From positions 1-5,055 of the forward strand of contig CALKVB010000191.1 in the NCBI GenBank assembly GCA_937996605.1: a stretch of 5,055 nucleotides of DNA, given 5' to 3'. The notes under the pieces were generated by a model. That model searched no databases, was not told the origin of the DNA, and saw nothing but the letters and a program-made list of their open reading frames with translations. Position 1 is the first letter of the stretch, and each line of letters starts with the position of its first letter. Below are positions 1 to 4,906 of the stretch, one piece after another. Position numbers and translations under genes: made by a program. This DNA is from an uncultured Oxalobacteraceae bacterium (GTDB taxonomy: Bacteria > Pseudomonadota > Gammaproteobacteria > Burkholderiales > Burkholderiaceae_D).

Positions 1-1
1 A

Positions 2-514
2 CTAGCAGTCACAGGTAAAACTGCAGCTGACGTATGCGTTCTAATCTGTGGTCAAGAAATACGTATCTATCGCATACAACGCGATGATGAGTTGATTGCA
101 CGTTTAATTGAATTGGAGAGACAGTTCTGGCACTACGTTGAAACCGATACACCACCGCCGGCAGATGGCTCGGAATCTGCGGATCGTGCTTTACGTTATC
201 TATATCCAAAAGACACTGGTAACACACTCAATTTTTCTGACGATACGGAAATGTCTGCCACGTTCGCTGACTTGGTCAACTTACGTGCAGACATAGTCAA
301 TCGTGAAGAGTTGGAATCACTGTTGAAACAAAAAATTCAAGAGAAGATGGGGGAAGCAAGTGTGGCGGTCTTCGAAACTGGAAAGGTGACTTTTAAGCGT
401 TCAAAAGACAGTCACGGCATTGACATGACAAAGTTGCTGCTTGACCAGCCTGATATTCCTGAACGCTACCCACTCGTAAAGTCTGGTAATCGTCGGTTCC
501 TTATTTCAACGTAG
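2..514 (+). CDS. YqaJ-type viral recombinase / phage-type endonuclease, C-terminal part (5'-truncated)
   Basis: The reading frame is open from base 2 to the TAG at 512-514, giving 170 residues with no true start inside the window. The TTG at 92 is not a credible start, because coding similarity continues upstream of it (frame reads ...VLICGQEIRIYRIQRDDE...). The visible segment resembles the C-terminal third to half of YqaJ/lambda-exonuclease-like proteins from proteobacterial mobile elements. It has the hydrophobic strand VLICGQEIRIY, an acidic helix (DDELIARLIELERQFW), the conserved-looking PPPADGSESADRAL turn, and a C-terminal small domain ending in NRRFLIST. In this family the PD-(D/E)XK catalytic core is N-terminal and would lie off the left edge, so activity cannot be judged. 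Such 5'-3' exonucleases normally work with a single-strand annealing protein (Bet, ERF or RecT type), probably encoded further left. Family recalled by pattern, not searched. Confidence 0.75.
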   Translation, partial: LAVTGKTAADVCVLICGQEIRIYRIQRDDELIARLIELERQFWHYVETDTPPPADGSESADRALRYLYPKDTGNTLNFSDDTEMSATFADLVNLRADIVNREELESLLKQKIQEKMGEASVAVFETGKVTFKRSKDSHGIDMTKLLLDQPDIPERYPLVKSGNRRFLIST

Positions 515-561
515 CAAGGTTCTCTATTTGATCATCTCAACAATTAAATTACTCAATCCAC

Positions 562-597
562 GCCCGCCTCGTGTTGATCCGAGTGTGGGCATTTTTT
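562..597 (+). terminator. GC-rich hairpin plus T6 tract between the nuclease and the metal-binding protein genes
   Basis: Bases 562-571 (GCCCGCCTCG) pair with 580-590 (CGAGTGTGGGC). This gives ten base pairs including one G-T, with a single bulged T at 584 and an eight-base loop. The stem is followed by T6 at 592-597. It has the form of an intrinsic terminator for the upstream nuclease gene. It ends only 16 bases before the ATG at 614, leaving no room for a separate promoter downstream. It may therefore act as an attenuator or partial terminator in a continuous operon. Confidence 0.7.
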
Positions 598-613
598 ATG
601 GGAATACATCATC

Positions 614-1600
614 ATGATAAAAGGTTTAGCAATCACTCCCCCTGCATTGGGGCGAATCGCCATTGGTAGTGTGGTTGAGAAAAACGGTAAGCGTCTTCCA
701 GTAAAAGAAGATTTTTTCACCATCACTTCCAATGTTCAGGGCAAAGATGGTTGGATTAAACATCCGGTTCACGATCAATTACTTAAAGCATCAGGACAAG
801 ATAAATTACGGTCGATTCCGGTACGTTTGCTCTTTAATGATCCTGCGCTAAATCTACGTGCAGAATACTGTTTTTTTGATCGGAAAACTGGACGTCCAAT
901 TTGCGTAGGTAATGGAGAAACCTGTCGCCGCTATAGTGGTAGCGGCATTCAAAATTTAGCTTGTCCATCACCGGATCAATGCGAATTTGCAGACGGCGGC
1001 ACCTGTAAGCCGTTTGGTCGTCTAAGCGTAAAACTGAATGACGATGATGAGTTTGGTACGTTTATCTTTAGAACGACTGGCTATAACAGTATCCGTACAT
1101 TGACAGCACGACTCTCGTACTATCAGGCAACGTCAGGTGATCGTCTTGCTTGTCTACCGCTGCAATTGAAACTACGTGGCAAGAGCACGACTATGAGTCA
1201 TCGCAGCCCTGTCTACTATGTCGATATAACGATTCGCGATGGTGTATCACTAGAACAAGCTCTCATAGAGGCCAGAGAGGAAGATGCAAAGAGGCGGGAA
1301 TATGGGTTTGATCAAAACGTCTTAGACGAGACTGCACGTTCAGGTTTCAAAAATGGCTTATTCGAAGAAGATTCTGAACAAGTTAAAAACTTGCTTGATG
1401 AATTTTATGTGAATGCTGGCGAACTGGAGGGTAACGATGCTCGTCAGACAACTTCAATTGAGGATGTGCCATCAAATTTGACTGGAAAGCTAGATCAAAT
1501 TCTCGCAAAGAAAGGTGCGAAAATAACGATACCGACGGCGGCTCTTGAATCAGTTGTTGCCCAGTCCGACATTGTGCTCGGCACGCCGAAAACTCTATAA
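614..1600 (+). CDS. Putative metal-binding protein, Gp3-like recombination directionality factor family
   Basis: The product is 328 residues and resembles proteins often found beside YqaJ nucleases in integrative elements, annotated as 'hydrolase or metal-binding protein' or Gp3-like recombination directionality factor. Residues 1-90 are a conserved N-terminal part beginning MIKGLAITPP, with IPVRLLFNDP at 68-77. A cysteine cluster follows (C97, C104, C117, C123, C131), consistent with a zinc site. Next come a beta-rich section with GTFIFRTTGYNSIRTLTARL (148-167) and LRGKST (187-192). From about residue 211 the protein is acidic, helical and probably variable. The ATG at 614 is preceded by GGGA (600-603), ten bases away, a modest ribosome binding site. 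If the family assignment holds, the role would be steering a serine integrase towards excision, or another step of element recombination. No integrase is visible here, and the name 'hydrolase' has no support in the sequence. Function is inferred; the gene itself is secure. Confidence 0.75.
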   Translation: MIKGLAITPPALGRIAIGSVVEKNGKRLPVKEDFFTITSNVQGKDGWIKHPVHDQLLKASGQDKLRSIPVRLLFNDPALNLRAEYCFFDRKTGRPICVGNGETCRRYSGSGIQNLACPSPDQCEFADGGTCKPFGRLSVKLNDDDEFGTFIFRTTGYNSIRTLTARLSYYQATSGDRLACLPLQLKLRGKSTTMSHRSPVYYVDITIRDGVSLEQALIEAREEDAKRREYGFDQNVLDETARSGFKNGLFEEDSEQVKNLLDEFYVNAGELEGNDARQTTSIEDVPSNLTGKLDQILAKKGAKITIPTAALESVVAQSDIVLGTPKTL

Positions 1601-1637
1601 CTGCCGATTCAACTTCATCTTGGTTGTAATTGTTGAG

Positions 1638-1982
1638 TTACTTGCGTCGCAGTCTATCAGTAAGTTTTTCTAAGATATCAAGAACGATGATACGGTCATT
1701 CAATGTTAGCTTTTCCAACATTTTTGTGATGACTTGTGCTTGATCTTCAGGGCGGTTACTGGTTTCAAAAAGTAATTCGCCTATTGGGCAATCAAAGATC
1801 TCGGCCAATTCTACCAAACGCAAAATTGTTGGAATAACGGAGCCGCGTTCCATTCTTGATATCGCTTCATTACCAACGCCAAGTCGCTCTGCTACATCCT
1901 CTTGTGTTAGTCCACTCGCAATACGGCGTTTTGAAATTGCACGCCCCATTCCTTTCGCTAAAGTCTTCTCATTTACCTTCAT
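1638..1982 (-). CDS. XRE/cI-family helix-turn-helix transcriptional repressor
   Basis: The 114-residue protein has a classic XRE DNA-binding domain at residues 11-72. The turn reads GLTQEDVAERLGVGNEAISRM: helix 2 starts at T26 and the recognition helix lies around G37-M44. It is followed by ERG..IPT (45-52), L..LAEIFDCPIGELLF, and a C-terminal helical tail (78-111) that probably dimerises. There is no peptidase domain, so it is not a LexA/lambda-cI type that self-cleaves. The start is well set: GGAGGAG on the minus strand (plus 1987-1993) sits four bases before the ATG. The gene converges on the metal-binding protein gene with a 37-base gap and no clear shared terminator. Its upstream region is packed with GGTTGA half-sites, one only a few bases ahead of the Shine-Dalgarno sequence, so it most likely represses itself. 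Similar short regulators are common on genomic islands of betaproteobacteria. Confidence 0.9.
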   Translation of the reverse strand: MKVNEKTLAKGMGRAISKRRIASGLTQEDVAERLGVGNEAISRMERGSVIPTILRLVELAEIFDCPIGELLFETSNRPEDQAQVITKMLEKLTLNDRIIVLDILEKLTDRLRRK

Positions 1983-1986
1983 GCCA

Positions 1987-1993
1987 CTCCTCC
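1987..1993 (-). promoter_or_regulatory. Strong ribosome binding site of the XRE repressor
   Basis: The minus strand reads GGAGGAG four bases before the ATG at 1982. It fixes the start codon of the repressor. The first operator-like half-site (1996-2001) lies just three bases upstream of it. Confidence 0.8.
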
Positions 1994-2043
1994 GATCAAC
2001 CCAAATGGTCGTCGCTCAACCAAAAAACATGAAGTGCTTATAA

Positions 2044-2058
2044 GGTTGACTGTCAACC
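2044..2058. repeat. Perfect 15-base palindrome, likely core operator
   Basis: GGTTGAC (2044-2050), a central T (2051) and GTCAACC (2052-2058) form a perfect dyad of the size bound by XRE/cI dimers. On the minus strand it contains a consensus -35 hexamer TTGACA (plus 2051-2056), and on the plus strand TTGACT (2046-2051). A bound repressor would therefore cover polymerase contacts in both directions. Confidence 0.7.
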
Positions 2059-2075
2059 AATTAGGTTGATAGACT
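2046..2075 (+). promoter_or_regulatory. Candidate rightward promoter inside the operator region
   Basis: TTGACT (2046-2051) and TAGACT (2070-2075) are separated by 18 bases and resemble -35 and -10 elements. The -35 lies in the palindrome and the spacer contains another half-site, as expected for a repressed promoter. It would drive the rightward genes from about 2082 with a long leader of roughly 155 bases. The -10 matches consensus at only four of six positions, so the exact element is uncertain. Confidence 0.35.
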
Positions 2076-2148
2076 GTTATGGACTGCGTATCTCGAAATT
2101 GTGCGAACCATCAAGCGGCATATCTTGGTTAGGTTGATTGGAAATGAG

Positions 2149-2192
2149 TTCATCGCATTTTGTAGATACACGATTCTTCAGTTTCATCGCAT
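2149..2192 (+). repeat. Direct repeat of TTCATCGCAT in the leader of the membrane-protein gene
   Basis: TTCATCGCAT occurs at 2149-2158 and again at 2183-2192, with starts 34 bases apart. The second copy overlaps the -35 of the candidate promoter at 2183-2211. It could be a site for another regulator or a small duplication; nothing identifies a binder. Confidence 0.4.
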
Positions 2193-2211
2193 AAGCACAC
2201 AAAAATTTAAT
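2183..2211 (+). promoter_or_regulatory. Candidate promoter for the 453-residue membrane protein gene
   Basis: TTCATC (2183-2188) and TTTAAT (2206-2211) are separated by 17 bases. The -10 matches consensus at five of six positions and the -35 at three. Transcription would start near 2218, about 20 bases before the ATG at 2238. AGAAAG near 2224-2229 is the only Shine-Dalgarno-like sequence. Confidence 0.35.
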
Positions 2212-2237
2212 TAACTCCGAATAAGAAAGTCACAGCA

Positions 2238-3599
2238 ATGAATCAATCAAATAAAAATTTTCATATAGCATTGATTGCTATATCGCTTTTAACGGTCGTT
2301 CTTTTGTATTTCACACGGTCGATATCGATCATCAGCATTACGACAGGTGCGTGCGCTGGTTTGAGTATTCGATTATTTGTTCTGCATAAGAAAGAAAGTT
2401 TCGCAGGCACAAAAGAATTAGATTGGCTGTTGCTGTTATTGTTTTCAGCAGCTTCTCTAATTTGCTATTTCATGGGTCTGTACGTTGTACAAGGCCCCTT
2501 GCTGATATTTGTCGGTATTCGTTCGCTAATCATGTTTTTAAAAATGTATGGCGATAAACCTAGCTCTGCGCAAACAATGCCAAAACCGGCAGCTCAATCA
2601 CCTGAGATGTCTGCTGCGGAATTGTCTTCAACATTTCCACCGGAAATTCCACATCTTCGAACCAGTACAGAATCGGTGAGTACCCTACCTCCTGATCTGC
2701 CCTTAAACTCTCGAACTGACAATGCAGTTAGTGCACCGATACATGATATTGCGGGTGTGAAAGGATGGAGTTGGGGCGCATTTTTTCTTAGCTGGATATG
2801 GGCGATTGGAAATCGTACATGGATAGGTCTGCTAGCGCTCATCCCTTACGTCAATATCGTTGTCATGATTTGGTTGGGAGTTAAAGGCCGTGAAATGGCT
2901 TGGAAAAATCGTGCATGGCGTGACTTGGATCATTTCAATTCAGTACAGAAGAAATGGTCTCAATGGGGAATTGGACTTGCTTGTGCTTCGTTTGTTTTGG
3001 GCATTGTCGCTGCAGTCGGCGCTCCAGCTTATAAGCAATACAAAGCGAAGGATGCGGAAGCACAATTGCAATCTATTCTTGAAGATGCGGCACCGAAGGC
3101 GAGTTCACCTTCAATAGCTGAAGTTAGTTCAGGACAAAATACGATAGCGGAAGGGAATGTTTATCATGCCAATGGGCTTCTTCCTAGTATTGCGACTTCA
3201 ATAGGAACATTCGCGGCTAGTACGCCTGGAATGGATCAGGCCTCCATCACTTTAAATAACAAAGCGATCTTTCAAAGTGAAGGCGCTCAGTGGCACGAAA
3301 TTGTGCGTGGCTTCAAATTGGCAGGTGGAAAAGAAGTCATCTTGATGAGAACCTCTGGCGGCATGGGCACTAGCTGCGAGGCTTTGTTTTTCTTCCTCAC
3401 CATTGAGAAAGCGAATCTTAATTTCACGCCTTATTTTGGCACCTGCTCAACTGACGCAACGTTCAAACAATCAGAGAACTTGATTGAAATCGTCATTCCT
3501 AAAATGGGAGGCAGTTCAACCATCACTTTCGACGGTACCGTGGTACGAGAAGACGGTGTGCAGTTAGCTCTTAACGACACAAATGACCCATCGAAGTAA
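2238..3599 (+). CDS. Mosaic inner-membrane protein of unknown function with a tryptophan-rich membrane domain and exported C-terminal domain
   Basis: The 453-residue product is a mosaic. Residues 9-102 hold about four hydrophobic segments (roughly 9-27, 30-49, 62-79, 82-102). Residues 105-172 are a low-complexity linker rich in Pro, Ser, Thr and Ala. Residues 176-243 form a recognisable module, GWSWGAFFLSWIWAIGNRTW, then ALIPYVNIVVMIWLGVKGREMAW and HF..VQ..W..WG. This module recurs in many proteobacterial proteins, often with GYF_2 or zinc-ribbon domains. Residues 244-270 are another hydrophobic helix ending GAPAYKQYKAK, reminiscent of the type IV pilin N-terminal helix (compare AIPAYQDY). 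Residues 300-445 look like a beta-rich soluble domain with C380 and C403, possibly a periplasmic disulfide pair. There are no catalytic motifs. The gene probably forms an operon with the GYF_2 gene 44 bases downstream. The function is unknown; the reading frame is long and secure. Confidence 0.85.
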   Translation: MNQSNKNFHIALIAISLLTVVLLYFTRSISIISITTGACAGLSIRLFVLHKKESFAGTKELDWLLLLLFSAASLICYFMGLYVVQGPLLIFVGIRSLIMFLKMYGDKPSSAQTMPKPAAQSPEMSAAELSSTFPPEIPHLRTSTESVSTLPPDLPLNSRTDNAVSAPIHDIAGVKGWSWGAFFLSWIWAIGNRTWIGLLALIPYVNIVVMIWLGVKGREMAWKNRAWRDLDHFNSVQKKWSQWGIGLACASFVLGIVAAVGAPAYKQYKAKDAEAQLQSILEDAAPKASSPSIAEVSSGQNTIAEGNVYHANGLLPSIATSIGTFAASTPGMDQASITLNNKAIFQSEGAQWHEIVRGFKLAGGKEVILMRTSGGMGTSCEALFFFLTIEKANLNFTPYFGTCSTDATFKQSENLIEIVIPKMGGSSTITFDGTVVREDGVQLALNDTNDPSK

Positions 3600-3643
3600 T
3601 TCATCCACTTCTTCTAAAACTAATTTAAAAATGCGGACGCAAT

Positions 3644-4222
3644 ATGACTACAGCTGAAATGCAATCGAGTACGGAACAAAATCAATGGTTCTATGAAAAT
3701 GCGGGGCAAAGGATCGGCGCGATTTCGGAGGAAGAAATTATTTCTTTAATTCGGAATAAATTTTTGACGCATGGCGCGCTGGTATGGCGTAAAGGATTTC
3801 CCAATTGGACTCAAATCGAAAATACAGAACTCAGGACTTATTTAGATAGCACATCACCACCGCCACTTACTGGTGATCATGTCAATAACACTCTGGTCTG
3901 GGTTTTAGCATTTGCACCAATTCTAGGGTTCTTGTTAGAGCATTTTATTGCTGGTGCTGTGTATCACACGAATGAGCAGGCGGCAGAAGCTGCTATTGCC
4001 AATGGCACTTTTTGGTATGTAACACTTCTCTTAAATATTGGACTTTCATTCTGGGATGAAAAGAAATTGAAGCTCTCTGGTACTGATACTGGGAAATTTG
4101 GCAGTTGGGTTTGGCTGGTGCCTGTTTATTTGTTCAAACGCGCAGGAGCATTAAAGCAAAGTCCAGCATATTTTTTCGTTTGGATTACTTGTTTTGTGTT
4201 GGTACTGCTAGCTGCAGTATAG
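3644..4222 (+). CDS. GYF_2 (DUF4339) domain membrane protein
   Basis: The 192-residue product starts with a GYF_2 domain at about residues 14-62. The recognisable residues are W15-F-Y17, the G25 turn, the SEEEIISLIR helix, G44-ALVW48 and G51-FPNW55. GYF_2 domains are thought to mediate protein-protein contacts on the cytoplasmic side of membrane proteins. A short PPPL linker (72-75) leads into a membrane part with hydrophobic segments near 82-104, 121-136, 152-165 and 174-191. Between these lies a conserved-looking loop, DEKKLK, then GSWVWLVPVYLFKRA.AL.QSPAYF, which I recall from other proteobacterial GYF proteins. The ATG at 3644 has only a weak Shine-Dalgarno sequence (GGA near 3634). The gene follows the mosaic membrane protein gene by 44 bases without a terminator, so co-transcription is likely. 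Its partner may be that neighbour, whose tryptophan-rich module often occurs with GYF_2 proteins. The physiological role is unknown. Confidence 0.85.
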   Translation: MTTAEMQSSTEQNQWFYENAGQRIGAISEEEIISLIRNKFLTHGALVWRKGFPNWTQIENTELRTYLDSTSPPPLTGDHVNNTLVWVLAFAPILGFLLEHFIAGAVYHTNEQAAEAAIANGTFWYVTLLLNIGLSFWDEKKLKLSGTDTGKFGSWVWLVPVYLFKRAGALKQSPAYFFVWITCFVLVLLAAV

Positions 4223-4239
4223 GTGTGTACAACTATGGC

Positions 4240-4282
4240 GGTTGATTGAGTAAATTGTGCTTTTGTGCTTACTCAATCAACC
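4240..4282. repeat. Perfect 14-bp inverted repeat with operator-like ends
   Basis: GGTTGATTGAGTAA (4240-4253) and its exact reverse complement (4269-4282) flank a 15-base loop. The loop itself contains TTGTGC twice (4255-4260 and 4263-4268). There is no T-tract after the right arm, so it is not a standard terminator by itself. Each arm begins with GGTTGATTG, identical to bases 2132-2140 of the repressor's upstream region. It may be a second operator, or an RNA stem at the 3' end of the GYF_2 transcript. Confidence 0.75.
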
Positions 4283-4291
4283 ACTGTCTCT

Positions 4292-4319
4292 TGACCGAAA
4301 TACTTTGGTCAGTTTTTTT
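4292..4319 (+). terminator. Intrinsic terminator after the GYF_2 gene, immediately before the SH3-like gene
   Basis: TGACCGA (4292-4298) pairs with TTGGTCA (4305-4311), seven base pairs including one G-T, with a six-base loop. It is followed by G and then T7 (4313-4319). It would end the transcript of the two membrane-protein genes. It finishes only 23 bases before the next ATG at 4343, leaving no normal room for a promoter, so partial read-through is probable. Confidence 0.75.
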
Positions 4320-4330
4320 CAATAAATGTG

Positions 4331-4336
4331 AAAGGT
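4331..4336 (+). promoter_or_regulatory. Ribosome binding site that sets the start of the SH3-like gene
   Basis: AAAGGT lies seven bases before the ATG at 4343. An in-frame GTG at 4328 would start five codons earlier but has no Shine-Dalgarno sequence in front of it and would put the ribosome on the terminator T-tract. The ATG at 4343 is therefore preferred; it also gives a cleaner signal peptide. Confidence 0.7.
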
Positions 4337-4342
4337 ATAAAA

Positions 4343-4669
4343 ATGCGTTCAATCGTTCTTTCAATCGCATTGCTTGCAGCTTGCAGTCAAGTTTCTGCCG
4401 CATCAAATGTGGGGCAATGTGTCTATCCAAAATCGAAACCGGGTAAAGGTGGTCGATTAGAATTTATCAAGCCAATCTATATTTCGCCAACGCCTGCGCC
4501 AAGTGAAAAGCAAGTTCTCACAACTTTCGATGCATTTACCATCAAGGCGGAAGCCAATGGTTTCGTACAACTTGCTACCGTGCCCGGAGTCGAGGATGCT
4601 CCGATCAAGACAATTGGTTGGGTGAAACTATCTGATTTTAAGATTCTTGATTTGAGAAACTGTAACTGA
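4343..4669 (+). CDS. Small exported SH3-like protein of unknown function
   Basis: From the preferred ATG the product is 108 residues. The N-terminus is a signal sequence, MRSIVLSIALLAACSQVSAA. The cleavage type is ambiguous: L11-A12-A13-C14 fits a lipobox, which would make it a lipoprotein, while VSA at 17-19 fits signal peptidase I cleavage before A20. The mature part begins NVGQCVYPKSKPGKGG and continues through a proline-rich turn (YISPTPAPSEKQ). It ends with an SH3-like pattern, FTIKAEANGFVQLATV then IGWVKLSDFKI, and a C-terminal RNCN. The two cysteines near the ends of the mature chain could form a disulfide bridge, which would fit the periplasm. I recall similar short, unnamed proteins in proteobacteria. 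The gene lies between two terminators (4292-4319 and 4680-4714), so it is either its own unit or expressed by read-through. Confidence 0.8.
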   Translation: MRSIVLSIALLAACSQVSAASNVGQCVYPKSKPGKGGRLEFIKPIYISPTPAPSEKQVLTTFDAFTIKAEANGFVQLATVPGVEDAPIKTIGWVKLSDFKILDLRNCN

Positions 4670-4679
4670 AATGGAGTAG

Positions 4680-4714
4680 AGTGGCACAGTCGTTCAATGA
4701 CTGTGCCACTTTTT
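4680..4714 (+). terminator. Strong intrinsic terminator after the SH3-like gene
   Basis: AGTGGCACAGTC (4680-4691) and GACTGTGCCACT (4699-4710) form a perfect 12-bp stem with a seven-base loop, followed by T's to 4714. It sits 10 bases after the stop codon and clearly closes the rightward gene group. Confidence 0.9.
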
Positions 4715-4836
4715 CAGAGGGCTTTTTTAAAGTCACAAAACAGTTTATGGCATCATTTTTTTTGCTGATTGTGATGAATAAAACTTGATAAAGAATTTAA
4801 ATTTCAAAATTTCCTAGAAATAATATCAGATTGCTA

Positions 4837-4863
4837 TTGATAAAAAAATTGCATTGCTATAAC
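4837..4863 (+). promoter_or_regulatory. Candidate extended -10 promoter for the secretion-transporter gene
   Basis: TATAAC (4858-4863) matches the -10 consensus at five of six positions and is preceded by TGC, the extended -10 form. TTGATA (4837-4842) is a good -35 hexamer, but the spacer is 15 bases, somewhat short. Transcription would start near 4870, leaving a leader of about 37 bases before the ATG at 4907. The surrounding 4715-4906 stretch is very AT-rich and holds no supportable gene. Confidence 0.45.
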
Positions 4864-4876
4864 GTCATGTTCGTGA

Positions 4877-4893
4877 TTGTAACTAGTTGTAAC
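4877..4893 (+). repeat. Tandem TTGTAAC direct repeat upstream of the transporter start
   Basis: TTGTAAC occurs at 4877-4883 and 4887-4893, exactly ten bases (one helical turn) apart, just downstream of the predicted transcription start. Two same-face copies are a common form for activator or repressor sites, but the sequence is short and AT-rich, so chance is possible. Confidence 0.35.
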
Positions 4894-4906
4894 GAATTTA
4901 ATAGCG

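Larger units (their letters stand above)
1996..2137. promoter_or_regulatory. Operator cluster: six GGTTGA/TCAACC half-sites upstream of the repressor
   Basis: The hexamer GGTTGA or its complement occurs at 1996-2001 and 2016-2021 (TCAACC), 2044-2049 (GGTTGA), 2053-2058 (TCAACC), 2064-2069 (GGTTGA) and 2132-2137 (GGTTGA). Two to three copies would be expected by chance in the whole window on both strands. The copies at 1996/2016 and at 2044/2064 are each exactly 20 bases apart, about two helical turns. The pair 2044-2058 forms a perfect palindrome, GGTTGAC-T-GTCAACC. This pattern fits cooperative binding by a dimeric XRE repressor controlling its own gene and probably a divergent transcript. 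That the adjacent repressor is the binder is inferred from position. Confidence 0.7.

Noticed and set aside
9..227. Minus-strand ORF opposite the YqaJ-like gene
   Set aside because: Antisense shadow of a well-supported coding frame.
1601..1637. Shared bidirectional terminator between the convergent genes
   Set aside because: Only a five-base TCAAC/GTTGA complementarity is visible, with no T-tract.
2079..2195. Tiny ORFs starting at ATG 2079 (17 codons) and ATG 2144 (16 codons)
   Set aside because: Too short, no usable Shine-Dalgarno sequence and no recognisable product. A leader peptide cannot be excluded but is not supported.
2594..2842. Minus-strand ORF inside the mosaic membrane protein gene
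   Set aside because: Shadow of the linker-coding region; no start signal or protein pattern.
4240..4282. Inverted repeat as an insertion-sequence end or miniature transposon
   Set aside because: No transposase, no flanking target duplication and a unit of only 43 bases. Hairpin or operator is simpler.
4246..4446. Plus-strand ORF spanning the inverted repeat and terminator
   Set aside because: It runs through two hairpins and the signal-peptide region of the SH3-like gene in a different frame, with an unlikely composition.
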